From Bacteroidales bacterium (GTDB lineage Bacteria > Bacteroidota > Bacteroidia > Bacteroidales > F082): a DNA stretch of 64,000 nucleotides. The position numbers were made by a program, and so were the translations under genes. The stretch is taken from contig WGCY01000041.1 of assembly GCA_015493525.1 (NCBI GenBank), forward strand, positions 1-64,000, written 5' to 3'. The notes under the pieces were generated by a model, which was given only the letters and a program-made list of their open reading frames with translations, was not told where the DNA came from and ran no database searches. Shown here piece after piece: positions 53,568 through 64,000 of the stretch (position 1 is its first letter; every line of letters starts with the position of its first letter).

Positions 53568-54221
53568 ATGGACAACTATTTACAGCCAACATCTTTTTTG
53601 GATTTTGACCAATCTGATGTAAAAACTTTTGTGCAGAAAACAATCCACGGGCTTTCCAATCCACGCGAGAAATCCGTTAAGCTGTTTTATGCTGTTCGCG
53701 ATGGCATCCGTTACAATCCTTATCGTATCGATCTGACCGTTAAAGGAATGCGTGCCAGTACCACGCTCAAAAACGGTTTTGGATGGTGTGTGGGCAAAGC
53801 TGTCCTGCTTTCTGCTGCCTGCCGTGCTGCCGGAATACCTTCCAAACTGGGTTTTGCCGATGTACGCAACCACCAAAGTCCCGAAGCCATAACCAAAGTC
53901 CTGAAAACAGATATTTACTTTTGGCACGGCTACAGCCTGCTTTACCTAAATGGAAAATGGGTGAAGGCCACGCCGGCCTTTGATTTGAACCTTTGTGAGA
54001 AACAGGGTATTGTCCCGGTTGAATTTGATGGGGAAAAAGATGCGGTCTTTCATTCTTTTGACCGTGCGGGCCATCCACACATGGAATATCTGAATGACAG
54101 GGGCGCGTACGATGACCTTCCCGTGGAGGAGATTTACCTGACTTATTTGAAAGAATATAAAAAAGAGGTGTTGGAACTTCTGTCGTCTGAAGGCCATCCG
54201 GTGAAAAACACGAATGGGTAA
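53568..54221 (+). CDS. Transglutaminase-like cysteine protease-fold protein
   Basis: 217 residues, cytoplasmic (no signal). The triad of the transglutaminase fold is visible: Cys74 in GFGWCVGKA, His120 in FWHGYSLLYL, Asp139 in KATPAFDL. The whole protein is one catalytic domain. Bacterial members are usually peptidases or amidases; the substrate cannot be read. A TACTTTTG box at 53544-53551 lies 16 bp before the ATG. Confidence 0.85.
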   Translation: MDNYLQPTSFLDFDQSDVKTFVQKTIHGLSNPREKSVKLFYAVRDGIRYNPYRIDLTVKGMRASTTLKNGFGWCVGKAVLLSAACRAAGIPSKLGFADVRNHQSPEAITKVLKTDIYFWHGYSLLYLNGKWVKATPAFDLNLCEKQGIVPVEFDGEKDAVFHSFDRAGHPHMEYLNDRGAYDDLPVEEIYLTYLKEYKKEVLELLSSEGHPVKNTNG

Positions 54222-54341
54222 CCTGTGAAAAATGCCCTGGTATAAGTACGTATTTGTTTTGTACTTAAAAACTTTCTAAATTATGCTGCCGGTACAGAAA
54301 CGTTTTATTTTATTTACATTTGTCAACCTAAACATTACGAA

Positions 54342-55040
54342 ATGATGTCTAATAGTCAGTTTGTTGTCATTGGAATAGGACAATTTGGTGAGGCTATTGC
54401 CCGTACACTTTCCGAAAAGGGGGCAGAGGTATTGGCGATTGACAAAAGCCAGGAAAAAGTGGATTACATTGCCAACGATGTGGCTTATGCCGTGGCTTTG
54501 GACTCTACGGATAAAAATGCATTGCTTTCTCAGGGCATTCAAAATTATGATGCTGTGGTTATTGCCATTGGCGAAGATTTTGAAGAATTGCTTTTGACTG
54601 CTGTAAACCTTATTGAGCTGAAAATCAAAAGGATAATTGTCAGGGCAAAGGGAAAAGTAAACCGGCTGATTTTGGAAAAACTGGGACTGACCGAGATTTT
54701 TTCTCCGGAATATGCCGTGGGTGCGGTTGTCGCCGAAAGGTTGCTGAACCCCAGTATCCTTAACTTCCTGGACCTTCCCGATGGTTATACCATTACCGAA
54801 ATTAAGGCCCCTAAATCTGTTATCGGACAGACACTTCAGTCTATCCAATTGCGGGAATCCTACAACATCAACCTCGTTACCATTAAACAGGAGGTGGAAG
54901 AAAAAGATGGGGACAAAATTGTTAAAAAACAACATATTAAAGGTGTCCCGCACAGGGACACGGTTATTAACGAAAATGATTATATTGTTGTTTTTGGCAG
55001 CTCACGCGATATCCAAAAATTTATCGACATAAACAATTAG
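54342..55040 (+). CDS. ktrA: Potassium uptake regulatory subunit KtrA
   Basis: 232 residues: RCK-N domain with nucleotide loop GIGQFG (11-16) and acidic LAIDKS, then an RCK-C domain (about 145-230). It forms a cytoplasmic ring that gates the KtrB channel by nucleotide binding. ktrB begins 6 bp after its stop. A TACATTTG box (54315-54322) precedes it by 19 bp. Confidence 0.92.
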   Translation: MMSNSQFVVIGIGQFGEAIARTLSEKGAEVLAIDKSQEKVDYIANDVAYAVALDSTDKNALLSQGIQNYDAVVIAIGEDFEELLLTAVNLIELKIKRIIVRAKGKVNRLILEKLGLTEIFSPEYAVGAVVAERLLNPSILNFLDLPDGYTITEIKAPKSVIGQTLQSIQLRESYNINLVTIKQEVEEKDGDKIVKKQHIKGVPHRDTVINENDYIVVFGSSRDIQKFIDINN

Positions 55041-55046
55041 CCGGTT

Positions 55047-56840
55047 ATGCCTTTCAGGCTTTTCAAAATAAGAGAGAAGATTAATCTTCGGCTTTTCAAT
55101 AGTAAAAGTTTTGTTGAAAATCTGTTTCATGTACTCAGCTTTTTTGTGATGCTGCTGGTCATAGGCGTTATTGTCTATTATTTCGGATTTCCCCGAACGG
55201 CACATTCTGTTTTTCTTACCGAAAGGGTCATGCTGTTCAGCCTGCTTTTCTTTTCCATACGGTATGTTATTTTTGTTTTTTATGATTTTCATCCCTGGGA
55301 ATATATCAAGCAAAATAAGCTGGAAGGCGGGACCATTCTCTTTTTTCTTGTTTACCTCCTTTTTTCCTCTTTTTTTAATAAGCTAATATTTAAAGGTTTA
55401 TTTAATGATTTAATTGACCATCATTCGTTGCTGTTGCTACAGCTTTGTTTTGTTTCCATTATTGGCATTGAGCTGGGAAAATCAGGGGCTAAATTTGCGG
55501 CAATCAACTTGAAACCGGCCACATTATTGGTTATCTCTTTTTTAATCCTCATAGGTGGTGGAACAGGCCTTTTGATGCTTCCCGAGATGACCATTGGACA
55601 TCATTTTTCTTTTATCAACTCACTTTTTACGGCGACAAGTGCCAGTTGCGTAACGGGGTTAATTGTCGTAGATACAGCTACTTTCTTTACTTTAAAAGGG
55701 AAGCTTATTATTATGATGCTCATTCAATTGGGAGGGATTAACATTATTTCGTTTGCTACTTTTTTTGCCACTTTTTCCAAGTCATCCGGAAGTATAAAAT
55801 ACCAGTCGATGATGAAGGAGTTTTTGAGTACTGATCAGCTTTCCGATACAAAAAGTGTTTTGCGGAGTATCATTGAATTCAGTTTGCTCATGGAGGCCAT
55901 TGGCACCCTGCTTCTCTATTTCTCCTGGGGCAATGTCCATTTTACTTCCTGGAAGTCGCAACTTTTCAACTCTGTTTTTCATGCTGTTTCAGCATTTAAC
56001 AATGCCGGATTTTCAACATTTTCAAATAACCTGGCCCAAAATGGCATCCGTAACCTGTACGGACTTCAGGTTATCATTATCTTTCTTATCTTTTTCGGGG
56101 GATTTGGTTTCGTGGCCATGCAGGATATGTTTAGCATAAAGAGTATTCGCAAAAGGATAAAAAGTCCGTGGCGCAAACTGAATACCGGAACGAAAATAAC
56201 GCTTTACATGTCGCTGTTCCTCATAACAATAGGTACTATTGTATTTTACATTCTCCAACGCGACAGCATGACAGGCCCATGGTATCAGGTTGCAGTTACT
56301 TCCCTGTTTCAGTCGGTAACCACACGTACTGCCGGTTTTAACACAGTAAACATAGGTAAGCTGGGCACACCGGTGTTAATATTTTTTATTTTTCTGATGT
56401 TTGTGGGGGCCGGATCAGGGTCCACCGGCGGCGGGATAAAGGTAACAACTTTCGCCGTGATTGTCAAATCGGCCATTGCCACCATAAAAGGGGAAAAGAC
56501 CGTGGTGTTTTTTAAAAGGTCCCTGCCTTTTAACACGGTGGACAAAGCCTATTCCATTGCCCTGTTTTCCATTTCCATGATTTTTATTTCTACTTTTTTT
56601 CTCAGTATTACCGAACCGGGCGTGGATTTGATGAAGCTGTTGTTTGAAGAGTTTTCGGCCTTTGGCACCGTGGGCCTTTCTATGGGAATTACTGCCTCGC
56701 TGACGGTAACGGGGAAAGCCATCATTATCATGTCCATGTTTGTGGGCAGGATTGGAACCCTAACGCTGGCTATGGCATTGAGTACACGCGTTATCTCTTC
56801 CAATTATCATTATGCCGAAACTTCGGTAATGGTCGGATAA
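55047..56840 (+). CDS. ktrB: Potassium uptake channel subunit KtrB/TrkH family
   Basis: 597 residues; longer than typical KtrB (about 450) through an N-terminal extension with four further hydrophobic segments before residue 150. Four pore repeats with selectivity glycines are recognised, e.g. ATSASCVTGLIVVDT, HAVSAFNNAGFSTF, TRTAGFNTVNIG and FGTVGLSMGIT. It conducts K+ driven by the membrane potential or Na+. Co-transcribed with ktrA. Confidence 0.92.
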   Translation: MPFRLFKIREKINLRLFNSKSFVENLFHVLSFFVMLLVIGVIVYYFGFPRTAHSVFLTERVMLFSLLFFSIRYVIFVFYDFHPWEYIKQNKLEGGTILFFLVYLLFSSFFNKLIFKGLFNDLIDHHSLLLLQLCFVSIIGIELGKSGAKFAAINLKPATLLVISFLILIGGGTGLLMLPEMTIGHHFSFINSLFTATSASCVTGLIVVDTATFFTLKGKLIIMMLIQLGGINIISFATFFATFSKSSGSIKYQSMMKEFLSTDQLSDTKSVLRSIIEFSLLMEAIGTLLLYFSWGNVHFTSWKSQLFNSVFHAVSAFNNAGFSTFSNNLAQNGIRNLYGLQVIIIFLIFFGGFGFVAMQDMFSIKSIRKRIKSPWRKLNTGTKITLYMSLFLITIGTIVFYILQRDSMTGPWYQVAVTSLFQSVTTRTAGFNTVNIGKLGTPVLIFFIFLMFVGAGSGSTGGGIKVTTFAVIVKSAIATIKGEKTVVFFKRSLPFNTVDKAYSIALFSISMIFISTFFLSITEPGVDLMKLLFEEFSAFGTVGLSMGITASLTVTGKAIIIMSMFVGRIGTLTLAMALSTRVISSNYHYAETSVMVG

Positions 56841-56843
56841 GAA

Positions 56844-58370
56844 TTATGCTTCTTTATGGCTATCATACAGTACTTTCAGGGCACAGGTATAGCCCGAGAG
56901 TATGGCACCTGTAAAACCTCCCCCCGGCGAACTCCAGGCCGAGGCGAAATAAAGACCGGGAACAATGCTTTTTACCGGAAGCCGTTTCTTCGCTGTCTGG
57001 TTTGGTATCTGTGCAAATCCGTAGGGCGTTCCTCCGGTGTTTAGCGTATAACGGGCAATGGTCAGGGGTGTTGCAACCTCCTGGTATTCTATTGTTTTTT
57101 TGATGCCGGGAAGCAATTTTTCCAACCGGGAGACAAGCGTTTCCCCGGCCTCTTTTTTCTTGCCCTTGTACGTTTTTTCATCCAGATCTTCCCAGTCGGA
57201 GGCATAATCTATGGTGCAAATTACTCCCGTAGCCTTGCCTTCCGGTGCCAGTCCGGAATCAATCATGCCATAATCTACAAAGACAAAAGAACGTTTGTCA
57301 AAACCTGCATGTGAATTTTCGGAGATGTCTTTTATACTTTTTACACTATCATCAATGATGAACGTTGAATAATGTTGGTTCCCGGTTTCTTTGGGCGGCT
57401 TCTTGAACCCGAGATAAACGGTAAGAATGGAAGGCCCGGGTTTCATTTTGGCTGTTTGTTGTTGCAGCTTATGCGCACTTTCGCCTGAGAGTAATTTACG
57501 GGCTACCAAAGGAATGGCCGCATTGGCAATGATTTGTCCGGCATAAATCTTTATTTCTGTCGTGCCTTTTTTCTTTTTTTCGCGGTAAGTAACCCCGGCA
57601 GCCTTTTCGTTTTCAACCAAAATGGCACTCACTTCGCAGTTTAACAGTACTTCCCCGCCCTGTTTCCGGATATAATCTGCCAGGTAATCGGAAAGCTTTT
57701 GCGAACCTCCTTTGATGAAATAACTTCCGTCGGAATAATAACTGTTTTGTCCGGCGGCAAAGTAAAACATTGAAAGTTCGTAGGGGTCATCGTGGTAATA
57801 GGAAGCATTGCTCAGCAAAATCATCTTCAGCCGTTCATCGTGGAAAAGTTTATCCATGAAACCGGCTGCCGTGTTCAGTGTGCTGCGTACCAGTTTGGGA
57901 TAAAATAGTGGAAACAACGGCCCTTTTATCCGTTTTTGGGTTTTGGTACGGGGAAGGTTGTTAATCTCTTTCCCCAAACCGGTAACAAACCGGAAATATT
58001 TTTCAATGGCATCGGCTTCATCGGGAAACTCCTTTTTCAGTTTGTTTTTTGCTTCTTCCAGGTTATCGGGAAAAACAAAATCGGCACCTTTCCATACCGT
58101 ACGGTAAAATTCGGGCAGCCGGACAAATTCCACCCCATCGAACACGCCGAACTCATCAAAAATCTGCTTTTTGAAACTATTTTCGCCAAAGCCATCCATT
58201 TCGTGCAGGCCCACTTCCACGGTAAATTTCCTGCGTTGAAAAGTGGTAGCACACCCGCCCGGAACATTGTGCTGTTCGAGCACCAATACTTTTTGCCCCT
58301 CTTTGGCCAGTTTGGCAGCGGCGGTCAATCCGCCCAGGCCGGCACCGATGATAATGCTGTCGTAGTCCAT
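56844..58370 (-). CDS. FAD-dependent phytoene desaturase / carotenoid isomerase-like oxidoreductase
   Basis: 508 residues from ATG 58370 (MDYDSIIIGAGLGG). The dinucleotide fold GAGLGGLTAAAKLA (9-22) and GGCATTFQRRKFTVEVGLHE are typical of the CrtI/CrtISO/retinol saturase group; the C-terminal FAD motif is PGLYFASAWSSPGGGFTGA. No carotenoid genes lie nearby, so the substrate may be another polyene or lipid. It is convergent with ktrB (3 bp apart). Confidence 0.85.
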   Translation of the reverse strand: MDYDSIIIGAGLGGLTAAAKLAKEGQKVLVLEQHNVPGGCATTFQRRKFTVEVGLHEMDGFGENSFKKQIFDEFGVFDGVEFVRLPEFYRTVWKGADFVFPDNLEEAKNKLKKEFPDEADAIEKYFRFVTGLGKEINNLPRTKTQKRIKGPLFPLFYPKLVRSTLNTAAGFMDKLFHDERLKMILLSNASYYHDDPYELSMFYFAAGQNSYYSDGSYFIKGGSQKLSDYLADYIRKQGGEVLLNCEVSAILVENEKAAGVTYREKKKKGTTEIKIYAGQIIANAAIPLVARKLLSGESAHKLQQQTAKMKPGPSILTVYLGFKKPPKETGNQHYSTFIIDDSVKSIKDISENSHAGFDKRSFVFVDYGMIDSGLAPEGKATGVICTIDYASDWEDLDEKTYKGKKKEAGETLVSRLEKLLPGIKKTIEYQEVATPLTIARYTLNTGGTPYGFAQIPNQTAKKRLPVKSIVPGLYFASAWSSPGGGFTGAILSGYTCALKVLYDSHKEA

Positions 58371-58597
58371 GGTTTTGATTTTTAATCGGATAAAGATAGT
58401 GCTTTTTTGTAGCGAAAACAAACACAGCTCTGGAGCATGCATACAAATACTTCCTGTTTTTTTCCATCTGCATGGTATGAGAATGCATGGATAAAATTGT
58501 ATTTTTACCCTCCGATTGGGGAGTTTACATATAGATGGAAAAGGGAAGGTAAAAGAGTTGTTTTCCCGGAGATTTTTAATTTTTGAACAGGGGAAAA

Positions 58598-59452
58598 ATG
58601 GCAAAATGGTCTGAATTTTTAAAGCAGTCGTATCCGTTTAACGATGATTTTAAACAAAATACGAAAATGATCTTTGCGATCAGCCTGATTCTGCTTTTGT
58701 TGTTTTTTCTTTTTCGGCCTTTCGATCTCCAGGTACTCAATTCACACGAAAAATATTCCCTTTTCGGTGGGCTGATTGTAGTTATTTTTTTGGGACTGAG
58801 CATCAATTTACTACTTATTCCGGCTTTCCTTTCGGGAACACAACTTTTTAAGAACTGGACCGTCCTGAAAGAGATTTTATGGAATATCTGGATTATTTTT
58901 ACCATCGCCTCGGGATATTTTATTTATTTCCAGCTTATCGGGCATTTCAGTTTTAGCTTTTATATTTTGGTAAAAGTGTTAATCCTCAGTGCTATCCCGG
59001 TGAGTATTTTGATTCCTTACAACCGTACACGACTATTAAAAATGCATCTCCAGTCGGCACTGGAACTGAACCGGTACCTGAAAGAAAAAACCAATCCGTC
59101 GCCCCGGATTATCCATTTGAAATCGGATTATGAAAAGGATGACCTTTCGGTAGATGCCAATGAATTGCTGTTTATCCGGTCTGCCAACAATTACATCGAA
59201 GTTTTTTGGCAGGACAGGAAAGGAACCCATGCGCAAATGGTGCGGTGCACATTAAAATGTGCCGAAGAAGCCGGCAAAGCGTATCCTTTTTTATTTAAAT
59301 GCCACCGGGCCTTCATTGTCAACATTCATCAGGTATGCCGACTTGAAGGAAATTCACAGGGGTATGTTATTTATGTGGGAGAGGAACAACACCCGGTTTC
59401 CGTGTCACGCAAATACATTCCCCAGTTCAAGGAGATTTTTTACAAAATTTAG
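58598..59452 (+). CDS. LytTR-domain membrane regulator
   Basis: 284 residues from ATG 58598. Four membrane helices (about 26-45, 55-77, 90-112, 118-140) are followed by a cytoplasmic LytTR DNA-binding domain (about 180-284) with LFIRSANNYIEVFW and FKCHRAFIVNIHQVCRLEG. It has no receiver domain, so it probably senses a membrane signal directly. It is divergent from the desaturase gene, a candidate target. Confidence 0.88.
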   Translation: MAKWSEFLKQSYPFNDDFKQNTKMIFAISLILLLLFFLFRPFDLQVLNSHEKYSLFGGLIVVIFLGLSINLLLIPAFLSGTQLFKNWTVLKEILWNIWIIFTIASGYFIYFQLIGHFSFSFYILVKVLILSAIPVSILIPYNRTRLLKMHLQSALELNRYLKEKTNPSPRIIHLKSDYEKDDLSVDANELLFIRSANNYIEVFWQDRKGTHAQMVRCTLKCAEEAGKAYPFLFKCHRAFIVNIHQVCRLEGNSQGYVIYVGEEQHPVSVSRKYIPQFKEIFYKI

Positions 59453-59590
59453 CCTGCTTTTCATCCCTGTATTTTTGCTATTCGTCCCTAAAGGCACTTT
59501 CTGTCCCTGTTGCATTCAAACGTATCCCTAAAAATATTTTCAGCAACACAACTCCTTTAGTTTTGTGGCAGGAATTAAAAAAGGATTGTA

Positions 59591-60730
59591 ATGAAACGAT
59601 TAAAAATTGGAAACCTGGAAGCGAAAATACCGGTAATTCAGGGAGGAATGGGAGTTGCCATCTCCTTATCCGGACTGGCAGCAGCGGTGGCCAACGAAGG
59701 CGGAATAGGCATTATTTCATCCGCTGCCATAGGCATGCTCTTACCTGATTTTGCCAAAGATTTCAGAAACGCGAACAAACAGGCACTGCGAAACGAAATA
59801 CGCAAAGCCCGTACAAAAACCGCAGGCATTATCGGTGTGAATGTTATGATGGCACTCACCGATTACGAAGACCATCTCATCGTTTCGGTAGAAGAGGGAG
59901 CCGACCTGATTATTTCGGGTGCCGGATTGCCCCTGCGCATGCCTGCCGAAGTTATTCGTGATAAAAAAGGGGAAAACAAAACCAAATTTCTGCCAATTGT
60001 TTCCTCGGCAAAGGCGGCTGCATTGATTTTTCGCTATTGGGAAAGTCATTACGGGGTTATCCCGGATGGAGTCGTGGTGGAAGGCCCCAAGGCCGGCGGT
60101 CATCTGGGATACAAAAAGTCACAAATAGAAAATCCTGATTTCACCATCGAAAAAATTATTCCGGCCGTAATAGAAGCGATGAAACCATTTGAGAAAAGGT
60201 TTAAAAAGAACCTGCCGGTAATTGCTGCAGGCGGAATTTATTCCGGATCGGATATCTTCCGGCTTATGCGGTTGGGAGCCCAGGGTGTGCAAATGGCTAC
60301 CCGGTTTGTCCCCACTTATGAATGCGATGCCTCACCAGAATTTAAAGAGGCTTACATCAACAGCAGCCCCCGGGACATTGTCCTCATCGACAGCCCGGTA
60401 GGATTGCCCGGAAGAGCCATCAACAACCAGTTTCTGAAAGATGTATCAGCCGGTAAAAAACATCCGGTACAATGCCCCTGGCAGTGCCTGAAAACCTGCG
60501 ACTATAAAAAGGCACCCTATTGCATTTCGCTGGCACTCATCAACGCAGCCAGGGGAAAATTGAAAAACGGGTTTGTTTTTGCCGGAAACAATGCTTTTAA
60601 AACAACCAAAATACAATCGGTAAGAGAAGTTTTTCAATCGCTGAAAGCCGAATTTGAAGGAAGCCTATTTCATGAAGTTATTAAAAGCAGAATGCAACCG
60701 AAGCAAAGGCTGCAAAAAATTGCAGTTTAA
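59591..60730 (+). CDS. Nitronate monooxygenase family protein with Cys cluster
   Basis: 379 residues, FMN-binding TIM barrel. Start KIPVIQGGMGVAISLS, VVEGPKAGGHLG and IAAGGIYSGSDI place it in the 2-nitropropane dioxygenase family. Near residues 295-311 there is a four-cysteine motif CPWQCLKTCDYKKAPYC, unlike the FabK-like paralogue at 20 kb. The motif may hold a metal or iron-sulfur centre. A TAGTTTTG box (59558-59565) lies 25 bp upstream. Substrate unknown. Confidence 0.85.
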   Translation: MKRLKIGNLEAKIPVIQGGMGVAISLSGLAAAVANEGGIGIISSAAIGMLLPDFAKDFRNANKQALRNEIRKARTKTAGIIGVNVMMALTDYEDHLIVSVEEGADLIISGAGLPLRMPAEVIRDKKGENKTKFLPIVSSAKAAALIFRYWESHYGVIPDGVVVEGPKAGGHLGYKKSQIENPDFTIEKIIPAVIEAMKPFEKRFKKNLPVIAAGGIYSGSDIFRLMRLGAQGVQMATRFVPTYECDASPEFKEAYINSSPRDIVLIDSPVGLPGRAINNQFLKDVSAGKKHPVQCPWQCLKTCDYKKAPYCISLALINAARGKLKNGFVFAGNNAFKTTKIQSVREVFQSLKAEFEGSLFHEVIKSRMQPKQRLQKIAV

Positions 60731-60841
60731 TGCCTTCTTTTCTAAGACATCAGCACAGGGCAAACCCGGTTACTTCCTGCTGAATTTTACCGGCAGGTAA
60801 AAAACAATCCGGAACCCGAAAAGGTTGCTTTTTGGGGATAC

Positions 60842-60876
60842 AAAAAAAACTCCTGCTACCCAAAGGAAGCAGGAGT
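60842..60876 (-). terminator. atpDC terminator
   Basis: On the minus strand AACTCCTGCT pairs with AGCAGGAGTT around a ten-base loop and is followed by eight T. It lies 22 bp after the atpC stop. Confidence 0.88.
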
Positions 60877-60897
60877 TGAATACGTTAAAGTGTTTTT

Positions 60898-61131
60898 TTA
60901 CTCGGCCAGAATCAGCACTTTGTTGTCCAGCACCTCTATCACACCACCGTTTATGTCATAAAAATCTTCTGACTTGCCTTTGCCGACTTTTATTTTTCCT
61001 TTTGCAAGGGCAGAAATCAGCGGGGCGTGGTTGTTCAATATCTCAAAAGAGCCATCAATGCCGGGCAACTGTACTACATCAGCTTCTCCTTTATAAATGG
61101 TTTTATCGGGTGTGATAATTTCGAGGTTCAT
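60898..61131 (-). CDS. atpC: ATP synthase epsilon subunit, short form
   Basis: 77 residues. Only the N-terminal beta sandwich is present (EIITPDKTIYKGEADVVQLP, GSFEILNNHAPLISAL); the C-terminal helical hairpin that inhibits ATP hydrolysis in E. coli (138 residues) is absent, as in other Bacteroidota. It connects gamma to the c-ring. It begins 29 bp after atpD. Confidence 0.94.
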   Translation of the reverse strand: MNLEIITPDKTIYKGEADVVQLPGIDGSFEILNNHAPLISALAKGKIKVGKGKSEDFYDINGGVIEVLDNKVLILAE

Positions 61132-61160
61132 CTTCAGTTAGGGTTTATTGTACAAACAGG

Positions 61161-62771
<1,611 letters not shown>

Positions 62772-62797
62772 TCAGGCAGGGCTTTATATAACGGGCT

Positions 62798-63412
62798 TTA
62801 AAACCGCAAACTTTTTCGGTGAAAGAGTAAAAGCCAGAATACGCCAATGGTAATGGAGGCATCGGAAATGTTGAAAATAGGCCGGAAAAAGACCAAATGT
62901 CCGTCCGGGCCAAACAAAAATCCGGGTATCCATGCCGGGGCATGGGATTGTGCAATATCGATGAGCGGGAAGTAAAGCATGTCCACCACTTTTCCATGCA
63001 GGAACCCTGCATAACCATGGCCAAAAGGTACCAGTGTGGCTGCTGCGTGAAAGGTGCTTTGTGAAAAAATAAGGCCGTAAAAGGCACTGTCAATGATGTT
63101 CCCAACCGCCCCGGCGAAGATGAGGGACATGCTGATAACCAAGCCCGTACTATTTTTTCGCCGAATGAGAAAATAGAGTAAAACGGCAATCCCGCTGATG
63201 GCAATTATCCTGAAGATACTGAGTGCCAGCTTCCCCCAGCTACCGGCAAACTGCATGCCGAAAGCCATCCCGTTGTTTTCGGTAAAATAGAGGTAAAACC
63301 AGTGGCCTATAACCGGAACATTTCCTCCTAAGGGAAAAGTAAGCTTGATATAAAACTTCAGCACCTGGTCAAGCAACAAAACCAGAAGAATTACAAAAGC
63401 AGATTTTTTCAA
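62798..63412 (-). CDS. lspA: Lipoprotein signal peptidase
   Basis: 204 residues, four membrane helices. The aspartyl protease pair is in GNIIDS and FNISDASI; FTENNGMAFG is the usual first motif. It removes signal peptides from lipoproteins, of which several are encoded in this window. It starts 27 bp after the dksA-like gene. Confidence 0.94.
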   Translation of the reverse strand: MKKSAFVILLVLLLDQVLKFYIKLTFPLGGNVPVIGHWFYLYFTENNGMAFGMQFAGSWGKLALSIFRIIAISGIAVLLYFLIRRKNSTGLVISMSLIFAGAVGNIIDSAFYGLIFSQSTFHAAATLVPFGHGYAGFLHGKVVDMLYFPLIDIAQSHAPAWIPGFLFGPDGHLVFFRPIFNISDASITIGVFWLLLFHRKSLRF

Positions 63413-63439
63413 AACCCTGTTTTAAAAGAAATCAACGAC

Positions 63440-63853
63440 CTATTTATTGATGTTGTTTTTGCGTTGTTTTGTTTTGGCTTCGATACTCAGCGTGGCATGG
63501 GGCACGGCACGCAGCCGTTCTTTGGAAATCAGTTTTCCGGTTTCACGGCAAATACCATAAGTTCCGTTTTCGATACGTACCAGTGCGTTCTCCAAATTAT
63601 TGATAAAACGTTGCTGGCGGGCGGCAAGCCGGCTGTTTTCTTCTTTTGACAGCACCTGTTGCCCCTCTTCCAATACTTTAAAGGTAGGGGAAGTGTCGTT
63701 GGTATCTGCTCCGCTGTTGTTGGTGTATGCTTCGGTAAGTAATTGGAGATCGGCACGTGCACTCTCCAGTTTTTCCATGATAATCTGTTTGAACTCCTCC
63801 AGTTCTTCTGTAGAATATCTTACTTTTTCTTCTGTTTTCTTCTCTTCGCTCAT
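63440..63853 (-). CDS. TraR/DksA family protein with degenerate zinc site
   Basis: 137 residues: N-terminal coiled coil, then the zinc-finger region YGICRETGKLISKERLRAVP. Of the four cysteines of DksA only one remains, so zinc binding is unlikely. DksA-type proteins enter the RNA polymerase secondary channel and act with ppGpp. It lies between probable ileS and lspA, the usual Bacteroidota order. Confidence 0.88.
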   Translation of the reverse strand: MSEEKKTEEKVRYSTEELEEFKQIIMEKLESARADLQLLTEAYTNNSGADTNDTSPTFKVLEEGQQVLSKEENSRLAARQQRFINNLENALVRIENGTYGICRETGKLISKERLRAVPHATLSIEAKTKQRKNNINK

Positions 63854-63919
63854 GGCCTTGTTATTTAGTGTTCATCAATTCAATTTTATTGTCCATTAAG
63901 ATACAAAATATCTTTTTGC

Positions 63920-64000
63920 TTAAATCTTTTTCTCCATTTTTATTTTAACCGAGATTCCGTCAATTAATTCAACTTTTTCAGCATCAGTATTTAATGCGTC
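63920..64000 (-). CDS. ileS: C-terminal end of a probable isoleucyl-tRNA synthetase, cut by the window
   Basis: An open frame enters from the right edge and gives 26 residues, ALNTDAEKVELIDGISVKI then KMEKKI, before TAA. Identification rests on position: ileS commonly precedes the dksA-like gene and lspA in Bacteroidota. The sequence itself is too short to prove it. Confidence 0.45.
   Translation of the reverse strand, partial: DALNTDAEKVELIDGISVKIKMEKKI

Overview
The window is chromosomal DNA of a member of the Bacteroidota. The evidence is: many intergenic boxes matching the Bacteroidota promoter (TTTG or TTG, 19-21 bp, then TAnnTTTG); few Shine-Dalgarno sequences; a short AtpC; TonB-like and carboxypeptidase-regulatory-domain secreted proteins; a thioester-less alpha-2-macroglobulin-like giant; and an ileS-dksA-lspA neighbourhood. 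Two flavodoxins and an oxygen-independent gene set fit an anaerobe or facultative anaerobe. Genus cannot be read from the sequence alone.

Layout. 0.1-0.6 kb: EF-hand lipoprotein. 0.7-5.9 kb: arsenic-resistance island with two ArsR repressors, an FmdE-like protein, a methyltransferase, a thioredoxin-fold protein, LMW-type arsenate reductase, two OsmC proteins and an ACR3 arsenite exporter; ArsR-type palindromes wrap the promoter -7 boxes. 5.9-12.8 kb: nagB, phosphatidylserine decarboxylase, cysNC, a secreted CarboxypepD-like protein, nadE. 13.0-13.7 kb: a tandemly duplicated GIY-YIG nuclease/tRNA-Ser cassette with one broken and one intact tRNA-Ser(CGA). 13.9-20.9 kb: two flavodoxins, MltF, a ClC-type channel, acyl-CoA dehydrogenase, a FabK-like enzyme. 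20.9-21.6 kb: a four-helix-bundle (S23) gene bracketed by two arrays of 11-bp repeats. 21.7-26.4 kb: elbB, a DUF2975/YozG pair, a large M16 protease. 26.7-33.3 kb: TolC-TetR-MFP-RND efflux operon. 33.3-34.4 kb: a gene-free kilobase of direct and inverted repeats. 34.4-44.8 kb: e(P4)-like phosphatase, triple TonB-domain protein, argF, coiled-coil membrane protein, 1989-residue A2M-like protein. 44.9-45.2 kb: a fused higB/higA relic. 45.3-50.4 kb: atpBEFHAG. 50.5-60.7 kb: lipoproteins, enolase, transglutaminase-like protein, ktrAB, FAD desaturase, LytTR regulator, nitronate monooxygenase. 60.9-64.0 kb: atpDC, lspA, dksA-like gene and the tail of a probable ileS.

How parts work together. The arsenic island is a coherent pathway: arsenate is reduced by ArsC and arsenite exported by ACR3, under ArsR control; the accessory OsmC, FmdE and thioredoxin-fold proteins probably deal with thiol or metalloid stress. 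The F-type ATP synthase is complete but split into two transcription units about 10.5 kb apart. The most unusual structures are the S23/11-bp-repeat cassette, the GIY-YIG/tRNA-Ser duplication and the ArsR operators whose spacer is the -7 box itself.
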